Shown: positions 9,969-20,769, counted from the stretch's first letter. The stretch: DNA of 64,000 bases from Aphanomyces cochlioides (GCA_019828595.1 JAHQRK010000008.1:1674001-1738000), one strand, 5' to 3'. A program made the numbers and translations. The notes: generated from the letters alone by a model not told the origin.

Positions 9969-10798
9969 GGGCCTGGCCGCCGAACATTCCATCCATGCTT
10001 CAGGGACGGATTCAGGCTTCTGATTGGTCAATTCTAATAATTTCCGGATAATGGGGTCGTTCATGCTTTTCGGATAAACTCAGGCAGGAACGCCTTTTTC
10101 CAGGCAGAGATGATCCATCTCTGCCTTAGCCCCATTAATCGCCCGGTCCAGCGACGACCTAGCCCTATAAAATTATATTTGGTCAAATTCATTGGATAAA
10201 ATAATCTACCAATCATGACGCGTATGTGGCAACTATTTGACCAATAATAGTCAAGACGACCAGGTCAAGAACTCAAACAGGCCTCATCAGGGTGGCGGCA
10301 CGGCCTTACGGCCTACCTGCCGCCTTTCCCGATGAGAGTAAATATAAAGAAGTCCCTTTTTGGTGCACGTTGGGGGCTCCCTCCTCCGAGTCATCCGCCT
10401 ACAGAAAATTTTCCACTCAACCTCCGCTTCGCTTCAGTGAGCGCAATTTTCTGGGCGGATGTCTGACGTCGTCCGCGTGGTATGAAGCTCAGCCATTATA
10501 AACGTGCAAGAACTGCCCAAGTTCCGTTTGTGGGGCTCTACTTTTAGAGCTTCTTAGTAATTTGACAGTATGATTGGTCAGATAAAGTGAATTTACACAA
10601 CAATTCATCAAAACTATTTTATCCAATTAAAACTAATTTTATGGGGTTAGGTCATCGCTGGACCGGGCGATTAATGGAGTTATCTCTGCCTCAACAAGTC
10701 CGTTCCTGCTTCAGACACATTTTCAAGAAAATCGAAAAAAAAAAATTCGGGATAACGTTCCTGCCTGGCAGGGATGGATTTCTTCCCCGACCAGGCCC
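9969..10798. mobile_element. 830-bp foldback MITE with TAA target duplication
   Basis: The left end GGGCCTGGCCGCCGAA is mirrored by the right end ...CCGACCAGGCCC, with TAA at 9966-9968 and again at 10799-10801. The arms are long: AGGCAGAGAT...CCATTAATCGCCCGGTCC near 10100 reappears inverted near 10660-10690 (GGACCGGGCGATTAATGG...ATCTCTGCCT). Three-base TWA duplications and GGGCC termini point to a PIF/Harbinger-mobilised MITE. No protein is encoded. Confidence 0.8.
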
Positions 10799-11155
10799 TA
10801 AAGTGTTCAAAAGCAAGTCGGAGTATCGCGTTCTCAAAGCTTCCTGATGAGCCTGGGCGAGCAATTGCACGTGTGATAAAGCTTCCATCATGGCGACCAC
10901 GTGGTGAAAGAGACGTAGGGCTTGGCGACGACAACACAGAGTTTATTGTAGACACCACACGTAATGGAGACACTGAAGAGACAGGCATTCATATCTTTGG
11001 CTCTTGTACGAAAGATGCATGCTGCTTTGATCTTTCAAAATGCTCCAGCCATTGGATGCGTGTGTTGGGTTGAACTGATGGTGGTTCTTCCCATAATGGC
11101 TACAGTATTATGGCCAGTTCTACATGTAACACTCATTTATCGATTTTCTCCTCGC

Positions 11156-11848
11156 ATGGCGCACCAACAGCGAGGACTGACTGTGCGGATGAATCTACGG
11201 TATACCGTGCCAAAGCCATCGTCCATGTGCGATCTCTTCGACCTCCTCCACAGTCCCGTGTGGGTCTCGTTCATCTCGAATCACATGGTGCCCTATCTCA
11301 AGCATTCGACACCAGCCGACCCGGCGGTCCTCCGGAATTTCAAGCAGGTTCGCAGCAAGAAAACGCGATCAGCGCTCGGCAACTGCGTCATTTGCATGGG
11401 CTCATTAGCAGAATATGCGATGCGAGTGCACTGCGGCCATCATTTCCATGCCGACTGCATTGGCTCCTGGCTCAAACTGCGATCAACATGTCCAACATGC
11501 CGGTACCAGTTCCCAAAAGAAATCTGTGGCAGCTACGCCCTCCGTGGCATCAACACAGCTCTCGTTCTACCGCCTGATGCCTCTGAAGACGACCTCATGC
11601 AGATGGATCTCCACGGTCGAACGCTTCGCACGATTGTGCACGTGACACTGGTCGAAGTGACGGCGCCGCTCGTGCCAGGGGTCAAATTCGCGTGCGAGCT
11701 CAACGCCGTGCTCGTTGCAGATCCTGAGATTCCTCGGCCCGAGAAGCGCAAACTGGGCGAGATCAACTTGGAAATCACACAGAAACTCAAAGCCCTCCGT
11801 GCGGAACGCCATGCAACCTCCACCGCGAGCACGCCATCAACGAATTAA
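11156..11848 (+). CDS. RING-H2 finger protein, probable E3 ubiquitin ligase
   Basis: The 230-residue frame starts at MAHQQRGL. The frame stays open upstream to an ATG at 10964, but that stretch lacks coding character. A RING-H2 domain sits near residues 77-115: CVICMGSLAEY, then C-x-H-x2-H-x2-C (CGHHFHADC), then CPTC. RING-H2 fingers recruit E2 enzymes and give specificity to ubiquitin transfer. The C-terminal half (GINTALVLPPDASEDD...EKRKLGEINLEITQKLKALR) is a region I do not recognise that ends in a charged helix. No membrane segment is seen in the chosen product. Substrate unknown. The foldback MITE ends 357 bp upstream of the start. Confidence 0.75.
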   Translation: MAHQQRGLTVRMNLRYTVPKPSSMCDLFDLLHSPVWVSFISNHMVPYLKHSTPADPAVLRNFKQVRSKKTRSALGNCVICMGSLAEYAMRVHCGHHFHADCIGSWLKLRSTCPTCRYQFPKEICGSYALRGINTALVLPPDASEDDLMQMDLHGRTLRTIVHVTLVEVTAPLVPGVKFACELNAVLVADPEIPRPEKRKLGEINLEITQKLKALRAERHATSTASTPSTN

Positions 11849-13383
11849 CTCATGCCACTCTCCTCCTATACTTGAATTATCTACTAAGAGCTAAGATATT
11901 AAAACGCATATTTTGCAATCTTCGACTGCGATTCAGCTCTTGGACACAGCAAAGTGTACTGTACAAACCCCAGACCAAGCGCGCTGTTGAGTCGCTCCAT
12001 CCAGCAAGGCAATGAAGCTGTCACGTGCAAGATCAGGCAAGTTGACGAGTCCCACTCGATGAGTTACATGGATTTGTTAACATGGTAAGATATCATAAGA
12101 CAAAAATATATGTCGTTTTAAACTTGATTAAAGTATGCAAAATTGCTATCTCGGGGCAGATAAAAGGATGACTCATTTCTGTATCAGTTTTTCCCGTGAC
12201 ATTTTTTGGGGGGTTACTTTGTTAACTCTGAAAAAGAGGCTCCCTCTCTTTTGCGTTGTTTACTTTGTTAACTCTGAAAAAGAGGTTCCCTCTCTTTTGC
12301 GTTGCGACCAAAGGGCCTGGTGAAACAAAGTGTGCATAGAATTCCACTACTACATTGTACCAGTGCGACACGCAATAGAGTGAACACAGCTGGCAATATG
12401 AATCCATTGATAAAAATTGCTTCTGCACTCCGTTGGACGGTGGCGCCGCTTGCTATTGATGAGGGCTTGTGAGCTTGTGTTTCCCTTGGGTTCAATGTCG
12501 AGACGTTTGAGTGACCGAGATAATGCTGTCTCAGAGCAATGACAAGGTATTGTTGATTGACGTAGACGAGGGGACAACTAAGCCACGGAGATCTACAGTA
12601 AGGTGGCTTTGTTTATTATGGTTGACCGCAATCGAATAAAATACGTCTTCTTAGGCAGTCCGGGATAGATGTCGTTGCAAGATTTTAAATAACCCTTGTG
12701 ATTAAATATTCTTAAGCACTAACTCTCAAAATCGATACATTAACATGCCCACAGTCGAGAAAAAGTCTATAAACTCTTCCGTCAAGGTTGACGTTAAATT
12801 TGAAATAAAGTTTATGATTCATAACTACTGCTTTGTCTAACTGCATATTGCGTTGCTATTGCTCCCCGCAATACAAACACTTGCTTTTATTTTGATAGCA
12901 TTACCATAAATCCAATATTTGGTCCTCTTAACGCTGGACATTATTTTCGAATTCCAGGGATATATCTCTTCGTTTTCTGAGATGTCGGCGATTTGTGGGA
13001 TGTCCGTTGGTAGGCCCTGTATGCTGCTAAAAGCATGCAGGGCAAAAAGCTCCACAAATGATTTATCGGAGAAACGAAAGCTACACAGCGACAGACTCCT
13101 TCAAGAAGAGTAGATCAGAGAAATTGTTTTCATGTTATGCTTCATTCACATAACTCATAAATATTCAAGCCCAACCGTAGACTACAGAGCATTTTTCCAT
13201 GGATATGTGAAAATACGAGGCATATTTCTAATACCAAGGGAATGCCAAGGGCAGTTCCCTTGAGGGACATTGCAGTCTTTAGTTTCCTCCCACCTCATGA
13301 CATAAAGCTAAATCATTCAACTTTAGTATATATATCGAGGAGGGACCTTTTCTTGCAAATACGCGACATAGAGCAGCGCCATC
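11849..13383. other. 1.5 kb intergenic region, no gene recognised
   Basis: Contains the 46-bp tandem duplication at 12215-12306 and a small hairpin around 13014-13044 (GCCCTGTATGCTGC/GCATGCAGGGC). Short frames on both strands lack motifs and splice partners. Confidence 0.5.
12215..12306. repeat. Tandem duplication, two copies of 46 bp
   Basis: TACTTTGTTAACTCTGAAAA...TTTTGCGTTG is repeated head to tail with one or two differences (GAGGCT versus GAGGTT). Near identity implies a recent duplication. Confidence 0.85.
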
Positions 13384-14593
13384 TCAACTAACCCATTTGG
13401 TCTTGACGCGCAATATTCTCCATTCGCTCGTATTCGTTGCCGTGGTTTCATTCTGCACGGCGCTGTCCATCATGCTTTTAATTGACGTACAAATGTGGCC
13501 GCTCTTGGGTTGTCCACATTGCCGGCACTTGTATTCCTACGCATTCCCTCATGAGCCTCTGACATTCGGCGGTACGACAGAACGTACTCGTTTTTCACGG
13601 ACGGCAGGGCTTTCTTTCTTTTCAGAAGCATCGCTGGAGCTGGGGGAATTTGGTTGGGACAGTTGAAATTGACCAAATTGCTCCGACATGGACAATGGCG
13701 GACTGTTCATGGCCAACATCGATTCGTACGAGTACATCGGGTTCATTTGGTTCACGGGAGATTGATTGTACTAGAAGATTTGTCAAAATCAAAGCATCGG
13801 CGGAGTTCAAACGTACAAATGAGATGGGAATTGGCATTGGCATGGCCATGCCATTTTGAATCGGCGACGATGGCTGGGGAGGCATCATCATGCGATTGTG
13901 AACGGGGGACGATGGGGGTTGCATCATCATGGGATGACTCATTGGGTTCGCGACAGGGGAACCAGGTGGCATCATGGACATCATTGGGTTCATCACTGGC
14001 GATGAAGAATACCCACCCATATGAGCAGGGGATGTTGGGTAAGCCATGGCAGGCGACGAAGTTTGCAACGCGGCGCCAAATTGTTGCGAGAGTCCTGTCA
14101 ATTCGACCGAATGACGATGCGTATGGCCACGTCGGTTCATCGACGGATTCGACGATGGAGGCTGTGGGATCGCAATTTCCAATAAATCTGGGATCGATTC
14201 AATTTGGTTGTTTGACGGTTCGACTTTGTCCGTCTTGAATGGAATGGGATCGACATCGACCACCGTCGAGGATGGAACGAGACTGTCAAGGTCCAAGCCA
14301 AGTCCTTCCCGCTGTTCTTCACCATGAGGGGTGACAAAAGTCGTCGTGCCATCTGCGCCATTGTTATCTGTCTTGTAGTCGTCAAACAAATGGTCGACCG
14401 ATGGCGAGTATTCAAGCACTTGGGAGCGCTGCTTCTGGAACGAATGGCTGGGCTTGCGCTTGAGCGTTCCGTGGCTTTCTTTCAGCACGTCTTGCGTCAT
14501 TTGATCCAAGCTTTCGCTGCCCATGCCATACTGCTCATCCAGTTGGTTGTTGGTCCCGAGAAGCAGCTCCGAGAAGGACGTCTGGTTGTTCAT
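13384..14593 (-). CDS. Zinc-knuckle protein with low-complexity Met/Pro region (paralogue A)
   Basis: Three exons, 14593-13817, 13770-13588 and 13536-13384, keep frame across 46- and 51-nt introns with GTACGT donors and TAG acceptors, giving 370 residues. The N-terminal part is acidic and Ser-rich and contains an RRGHTHRHSVELTGL motif. The middle is Met/Pro-rich (PMMSMMPPGSPV). The C-terminus has a compact knuckle, YKCRQCGQPKSGHIC (C-x2-C-x6-H-x-C). The same knuckle and a related HKRHKSNPD motif occur in the divergent neighbour at 16614-17568. The layout suggests a nuclear regulator, but no function is established. Serines next to basic residues look like phosphorylation sites (inference). 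Confidence 0.75.
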
Positions 14594-15348
14594 CTCTGGT
14601 CGGAAGTGGCTTTTTTATGACTTGACCAGTCGAGGAAGACGAGACAAACAACGAAAGGAGTAAAACGCGTTTAAACTCCATACAAAAGATGTTCCAGAAT
14701 ACTTTAAAACTTTGGACTGAATCTCAATATATTCGGGCATATATCATCAGTAAATTGGAACATCCCAAGTTTTCAATGTCATCTTAAGGGCATGATAAAA
14801 GCAAACAGCACTGAGCATTAGTCTGAGAGGAGAATAAGACTTATGCAGCGTTTAAATGGGCTGGCTTTTGTAGAGTTTTCCTCGCTCATTGTTGCGCATC
14901 ATGGTGCCTTTCTTTTCACATCGAACAGTTACTCAGGGTCATGAAAAACAGACTCATAATGAAAAACAGACTCATAACCCTTGATAAGTCTCGAGTTGTC
15001 GGCGAACTCTTCAAGTTATCACTAAGATATGTTCAAAGTTGAATATTTGACTTCCTCTGTCCACCTTGTGTGCTATGAATATGTTTGCCTGACAGCGCAC
15101 TGCCACCCCCCAGCAGCTCAAGGCAAGAGCGGTTTTATAACGGCGGAAGATCGAGCTTCTCCATCTTGGAGGTGTCATCATCTTCTATTTGGAAGATAAG
15201 GGAATGAGGCGAGAGAATGCATCTCTCTGCGTGGCAACACATTCATGCTCACAGTATTGGGGTGCAGGGGTTTGGGGTTGTAGGGGTTTAATGCCAGATT
15301 CATAATAAAACGTAGCCAGTGGTTAAACTACATGGCAGAGGAGACGAA
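14594..15348. other. Intergenic, 750 bp
   Basis: Upstream region of the minus-strand gene ending at 14593, and the 3' side of the next minus-strand gene. A short duplicated phrase GAAAAACAGACTCATAA occurs at about 14943 and 14960. No gene seen. Confidence 0.5.
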
Positions 15349-15879
15349 TTAGGCGGCTTTCAATGGGTACGGCTTGAGTTTGGTCATCTGGAGGATCGAC
15401 GCTACATCGTTGTTGTCCAGATGGCCCTACAAATCCAAACTAAACAGAATTCGCTTCGAAAGAACCATACGTGGAAGACGAGTTCGTCGAGGCAGACGAG
15501 TATTTTTGCATGATTGGCGAGAAATGTCGCTTCGGTGCATTTCTTCTCGAAGTGCACATTGGCAACTGAGAGCAGAGTCATGAGTATATCGTGACCTAGC
15601 TCATTCGTAAACGACAAAAAACCAACATTACGTACACACAAGCTCATCGTACTCACCGCTGCCAGCTAGAAACCAAATCAATTCGCCAAACTTGCGATAG
15701 ACAACGTATTGACCATCACAGACGACCAAATGCGCTTCGTGTTCAGACACAGCAGACGAAAATACTGTTTTAAAGAGCGCTTGTTCAAAGACACGCTTGG
15801 CTTCCGTCGACAACGGCGTGAAATAACGTGCAAGGAGCACGTTGGCTTTGTCTGTTGTGACCAAGGCGCTGTGGAGCAT
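15349..15879 (-). CDS. Small adaptin / coatomer zeta-like longin subunit
   Basis: Three exons, 15879-15636, 15595-15471 and 15426-15349, join in frame to 148 residues, the usual size of AP sigma or zeta-COP chains. Recognisable blocks in order are LLARYFTPLSTEAKRVFEQALF, GQYVVYRKFGELIWFLAGSGEYDELV and AKILVCLDELVFHG, which correspond to the strands and helices of a longin fold. The CLDE block and the YDEL block resemble zeta-COP most. Such subunits form the small core chain of coat complexes that shape vesicles in secretory or endosomal traffic. It could instead be an AP or TSET small chain. The introns have canonical GTACGT and GTATGG donors. The gene is transcribed away from the zinc-knuckle paralogue B, from a shared 734-bp intergenic region. 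Confidence 0.7.
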
Positions 15880-16613
15880 GAGGTTGTGCGATCTTTCAGC
15901 AAAATGATGACGTTTGGTGTATCCGGATAATTATCCGGTCGAAAATGAGTCATCCGGATACCATACTTGGAACGTACTGGAAGTATTGCTTTGAATGATA
16001 AATTCGTCAGCTCTGCCTCCGTATCTAGACATTGTCACGGCAATGGAATGCATGAATTGAGGCAAGACTTTCCATAAACAATATAAACTTCATTGATTGA
16101 TGGAGCGTGTACTTCTTTGGAATCTTCTTGTTGTCTGCTCGGACTCAAATGGGTGGCGGTGAAACTCACAAGCCTTTTGACAGATAATTATTCCACCATA
16201 TCTTGTGCTCCACTTACTGCTTTGCTCTCTTAAGAGCATTGTCGGAGCATTGGAATTCCCATCTTGAGGCGCTTATTTCATTTCGATGACCGCATGGAAT
16301 CAATCAAAAATGTTATCCGGATGCTACTGGATTTCAGCATGGAACTGCCATTCACTCAGCAAGATAGCTTGATGGGTCTCGTGTTTAGAGCGTTTAGTGT
16401 GCAGGAGAACGTCGTGGCTCCTGCACACTAAACGCTCTAAACATGAGACGCTTGTTGTCTTCGCGATTTTGGAACTTCTTTAAATATCCGGATATTGTCG
16501 TCGTCATCCGGATATTCTCCCAACATTTAGCAACCGGATGTTCATGATCCGGATAACAAACCAAACATACGGATACCGTGCGATCACAAGCCAGGTGACG
16601 GCGGTGTCAAGCG
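15880..16613. promoter_or_regulatory. Shared divergent promoter region with six ATCCGGAT palindromes
   Basis: The region lies between the adaptin-like gene (minus) and zinc-knuckle B (plus). Exact ATCCGGAT occurs at 15921, 15952, 16315, 16486, 16506 and 16547, with near matches at 15933 and 16533. Copies fall 42-80 bp upstream of one start codon and 60-130 bp upstream of the other. The same octamer lies 73 bp upstream of the GlnRS start. An 8-bp self-complementary site at fixed promoter distance suggests binding of a dimeric factor. Confidence 0.6.
16376..16449. repeat. Near-perfect 32-bp hairpin
   Basis: The arm 16376-16407 (GTCTCGTGTTTAGAGCGTTT...) pairs with 16418-16449 at 31 of 32 positions around a 10-base loop (AACGTCGTGG). 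It sits inside the shared promoter region. It could be a solo foldback element, an RNA hairpin or a cruciform. Confidence 0.9.
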
Positions 16614-17568
16614 ATGGCCGACAATCTTTTCGCCGGGCTGAACATGGATTTCAACTTTGCCGACATGGCAGTTCCATCCGCACCCCCATCTCGGACGCAC
16701 AAACGGCACAAGTCGAATCCAGACGTGCTTAATCACTTGGCAATGCTTGCGACTCCAAATCTCATGGTACGATTCCTCTGGCTGATTCCAGTCCACGCCA
16801 ATCCTTTTAGCCTGAACCAGTGCCGTTCACAACAGAACCTCCGAACCACAGCATTGGCAACAGCAATATCAATGGCATGAACAACGACGGACGCGGGCTG
16901 AGTTTTATCGAAGACATTGACTTGGATGAGATTTTAAACGACTTTTTGCCCGATGTTTCAACAGGTACGACTCGTCATCCCAAGCACACGGACTAAGAAT
17001 CCTTTCAGCACCTCATACTACACAATTGTTTCATGCACACCAGCTCCAAGAAAATGTGCTTGATATGAAGCGAAAGAGTCGACATGAACGACATCAGAGT
17101 AATCCCGACGGATTGCTTCACCATGCGCAACAGCTCCGCATGATGAAAGACATTCCAGTCTCTACGTCGTCAACCTCCTCCACTTTCTCGGATCTGCTCA
17201 ATATGCCACCCCCTCGTCGATCCAAGAAACGCAATGAATCCACAGGGCTCTCGCAAGACATGACGCAAATTGCCCTCGAAGTCAACCAAGACAACAAACC
17301 CGAATCTGAATCCAATCGCAAGTCGTACAAATGCGGACGCTGTGGCCAGCCCAAGGTTGGGCATGTATGTACTCTTCCAGATCTCCGCAACAACTGGTCA
17401 CAGGTACCTCAGGAAAAGTTCTTGCTGTGAACTCTCTTGGCTGTGTAGGTGGACTTGGCAATCACTAGGGGCATGAAAGAAATCGATATGAATGCCAAAG
17501 TCATCTCGAGCCGCAAATACACGGTCGTCCATGCAGACCACGTCGATCATTTCTTCTTTCAGTCATGA
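16614..17568 (+). CDS. Zinc-knuckle protein (paralogue B)
   Basis: Four exons, 16614-16766, 16811-16964, 17009-17403 and 17449-17568, read through three 44-45-nt introns into 273 residues. Features in order: MADNLFAGLN start; RTHKRHKSNPDVLNHLAML; an acidic stretch FIEDIDLDEILNDFLPD that looks like an activation domain; RHERHQSNPDGLLHHAQQL, a second copy of the basic-SNPD motif; then YKCGRCGQPKVGHVC, the same C-x2-C-x6-H-x-C knuckle as in the gene ending at 13384; and a C-terminal exon DLAITRGMKEIDMNAKV. The duplicated SNPD motif and the knuckle make the paralogy clear. A transcription-regulator role is inference only. Confidence 0.75.
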
Positions 17569-17743
17569 ACTCTTTAATTATACGACGTCGTTGGTAAAGT
17601 TTCGTTCCACCAACGCATCGTCGATGGTAAAAATATATTCTACGATAAAAATATATTGTACTGTAGTATTGCAATACAATATATTGTTTATCACAACAAT
17701 ATATTTTTGTTACAGTGTATTTGGCTCCAACACAAGAAGATCA

Positions 17744-18963
17744 ATGAGCAGGGCGACAGTCGTACTGGTCGCAAAATGGAAAAAGGAGGAGCTCGAGCTG
17801 CACGTTCCACATGATACAAGCGTTCTACAGGTCAAGGAGATGCTGTACACTCGGACCCGTGTGCTGCCACATCGTCAAAAGCTCGTTGGGATCAATCGCG
17901 ACGGCAAACCAGGTAGAATTCAATTAGGAACATCATATCTTATGCATCGTTGAAGCTCCCGACCACGTCCTCTTGCAAGACTTGACATTAAAGAATCCCC
18001 ACAAGTGTATGCTGATCGGCACTGCCGAAGATGATATATTTGTCGATCCACAGAGCCTTCCCAAAGCGGCTTTGCCACGTGTCTTTGACGACTTTGCTTG
18101 CGAGTTTTCTCCTGGCTCGACCGAGTGGACACATGTAGCTCACTGACATGACAACCAAGCTTATAAATATATTGTAGGCTCGAGAAAACCATGATCGTTT
18201 GGATAAAATGCTCGATGCCACGGAAATATCGTTGATTAATCCATTTAGATGTGGCAAAAAGCTCTTGGTGCTCGATCTGGACCACACTTTAATGGATATC
18301 ACGTGCAATTACCAGAATACAGCATGACGGCTTACATTTTATGTGTAGAGCGACCAAGGATGCCAACATCTCAATTGATCGCTTTCATCGCCCATTTATG
18401 CACGAGTTTCTCACGACCGTGTGGCAGAAGTTTGACATCGGTATTTGGTCTCAAACCTCGTGGAAGTGGATTGAGATCAAATTGACCGAATTGGGCATGC
18501 TCACGACGCCAGGTACTCTGTTTCGTTGCGCTGGAATGCTAAAGAATTGCCTGGTAGACTACCGCATCAACTTTATACTGGACAAAACTAGTATGTTTTC
18601 CACTGCTGGAGGGAAAAACACCAAAGTCAAAGCACTGCGAATCATTTGGCAATCTTTTCCAGAGGTACGCCACTCGTTTGCTTGTTTCTATCCTGTCGCT
18701 AGACGTGGCATGCTCGCAACACGCTGCACGTGGACGATTTACCGCATAATTTTGCATTGAATCCACGCAATGGGATTCCAATTGCACGATATGATTGCAA
18801 GCAGGTATGATTTTATTTGAATTTTGAAGCTTATCACATCAAGCCCGAGGCCTACTTGGATCGTGAACTGCTTCATTTGGCCAAATACCTTGTCGACGTA
18901 TGTGCTGATCTCCCAGATGTGACTGACGTCGACCATACAACATGGACGCAACATCGTCGGTGA
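17744..18963 (+). CDS. Ubiquitin-like domain FCP1-type phosphatase (UBLCP1-like)
   Basis: Seven exons: 17744-17912, 17956-18134, 18178-18302, 18349-18512, 18558-18664, 18703-18804 and 18830-18963. Exon 1 is a ubiquitin-like fold (VVLVAKWKKEELEL...VLPHRQKLVG). Exon 3 ends in LLVLDLDHTLMD, the DxDxT catalytic loop of FCP1/SCP phosphatases. Then come HRPFMHEFL, DIGIWSQTSWKWIE and LHVDDLPHNFALNPRNG, which supplies the metal-binding Asp pair. The tail, KPEAYLDRELLHLAKYL, matches the family C-terminus. In other eukaryotes UBLCP1 dephosphorylates the nuclear proteasome. The join between the last two blocks is abnormal: only 25 bases separate them, with a TGA in both relevant frames, so this is a frameshift, an error or an extremely short intron. 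Confidence 0.85.
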
Positions 18964-19881
18964 TATTCAGCTCCATTTTCCTCCAAAGTATGCGTCGAAG
19001 ACGCATGCTATTTTGTAACGTTAACATCATATATCAAGCACTTCGTCGTCTTGGTCTCTTTTCAAGTTATCACGGGAGAGAATCGACGATTCCATCTTTC
19101 ATATCGAAGCCTCTTTATTGGGGTAAACTTATTTCATCGTCGACGGAATCGACAAGGATATACTACAGCATGGGAGCCAAAGGCATGGTCGATTGTGATC
19201 GTACAATCTCAAAGTCAATGCAGTACAAACGTGTGTGCTGTCGTCGAGGATACATGATGATAAGTCTCGAGAATTGAATAAGCTCTTGTTTTTCAAGTGC
19301 AATGCCTCAGGTACACTTAACATCAAAAGCCATACAGAAACGAGTAACACCGAGACCGGGTTGAGCAATGAGAGTATGGGGGGATTCCAGCGTAATTTTT
19401 TTTTACTTCAGTACAACCTTATGCAGACATCTTCTCTTACAATTGCAGTGGAAACACCCGTCAATCAATTCAACAGGACCAAGCCAACTCTTGTGTGAAG
19501 TGTTTGGTGTCATGTACAAACGTATCTCCAAGAAACTGCTCATACTCCAAGTCCCAAATGGCAAGAGGTCTCAACTTCCAATACAGAAAGGCTATACTCC
19601 CTGCAAGTATAACGCAAATACTGCGCTTTCATGGGACAACAATGATCAAGACTTTGATTGTTTTGGCCAGATCGTTCGTCTTCAGCTGACACAACCTGCA
19701 AAAAGTTAGTCTGTCGGAACAAACCTGCAACACACAACGGGAGTTACTGCCGCAGGGTCGTTTCATTGGACCCAATCAAAATTTCGGAAATTTGGGAATG
19801 TTTTTCCCATATGCGGAATGAAGGTACCTCCGAAGTGGGTGAGGTCAAATGGCATTTTCCAAGTTGTGAGATCCACCTTCA
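18964..19881. other. 0.9 kb intergenic, no gene recognised
   Basis: Short frames only, none with a motif. A candidate 5'-UTR intron lies just before the next gene (GTACCTCCGAAG ... donor-like at about 19823). Confidence 0.45.
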
Positions 19882-20769
19882 ATGCTCAGCCGACTGCCGA
19901 CACGAGTGCTCAAGGCCCGCCACGCCCGTACTTTCATCATCGTGGTCGATCAAGCCACCGTGGCCTATCGTGAATTTCTCGGCGGGAATCGCGTCCGTCT
20001 AGAGCCTGGTTTGCGTCTCGATCTGCCGATTCTCCACTCGACACGCGTCATCAACATGCGAGAGTGTGGCTTGGACATCAAATCGCTCAATGCGTTCACG
20101 AGTGACAACGTGCCAGTTGTAGCCAACGGCACGCTTTTCTACAAGGTCTATGATGCTGAGAAGGCTTGCTACTCGATCGAAGACGTGACCGCATCCATTC
20201 ACGCCATCGGCCAGTCGACGATTCGTGCCGGCATCGGACGTTTCGCATACGACGACATTATCTCGGACCGCAACAAGCTCAACAAGAACTTGATTGACGA
20301 CATTGGTTCTGGTATTGAAGCGTGGGGTGTCACATGTACACGATTTGAGATCCAAGAGTTTGGACCCCAGAACGCCAGTGTCGCCAAGCACTTGGAAAAA
20401 CAATTGACGGCTGAACGAGAACGCCGTGAGAACGAGCAGAACGTGCTGGCGAAAATCCGCAGCGCAGAGGGACAAAAACGAGCAGCCGTGCTGCAATCCG
20501 AAGGCGAGCTTATCGCGGCGCAGAACCGCGCCGATGCTGAAAAGTATGCCATCCACGCCGTCACAGAGGCGTACAAGCAACAGCTCGACGAACTGACGAA
20601 GACATTGGGCAATCCATCTCTTGCCGCCAAGTACATGGTGGATCTGCAGACCGTGAAGAACTTGGGACGCATTGCTGAAGGCGACAATCGCGTCTACTTT
20701 ATGCCCTCAGATAGTGTTCTTCCAACTGCCAAGGCTATCCTCGACATGGTCAAAGAAAACAAGCAGTAA
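19882..20769 (+). CDS. Stomatin-like / SPFH (Band 7) protein, probably mitochondrial
   Basis: A single uninterrupted frame of 295 residues. Residues 1-17 (MLSRLPTRVLKARHART) form a basic, Arg-rich, acid-free presequence typical of mitochondrial import. An SPFH domain follows (VAYREFLGGNRVRLEPGLRLDLPIL ... LNAFTSDNVPVVANGTLFYKV ... IHAIGQSTIRAGIGRF). Then comes a long charged helix (KHLEKQLTAERERRENEQ ... EGQKRAAVLQSEGELIAAQNRADAEK), which is the oligomerising coiled coil. It ends FMPSDSVLPTAKAILDMV. The pattern fits SLP-2-type stomatins, which scaffold inner-membrane lipid domains and proteases. There is no N-terminal membrane hairpin, which again favours the SLP-2 class. Confidence 0.88.
   Translation: MLSRLPTRVLKARHARTFIIVVDQATVAYREFLGGNRVRLEPGLRLDLPILHSTRVINMRECGLDIKSLNAFTSDNVPVVANGTLFYKVYDAEKACYSIEDVTASIHAIGQSTIRAGIGRFAYDDIISDRNKLNKNLIDDIGSGIEAWGVTCTRFEIQEFGPQNASVAKHLEKQLTAERERRENEQNVLAKIRSAEGQKRAAVLQSEGELIAAQNRADAEKYAIHAVTEAYKQQLDELTKTLGNPSLAAKYMVDLQTVKNLGRIAEGDNRVYFMPSDSVLPTAKAILDMVKENKQ

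Noticed and set aside
11110..11577. 155-codon plus-strand frame overlapping the RING gene
   Set aside because: Different frame from the RING domain and without motif.
19999..20687. Long minus-strand frames (193 and 162 codons)
   Set aside because: They lie opposite the stomatin-like gene and reflect its codon bias.
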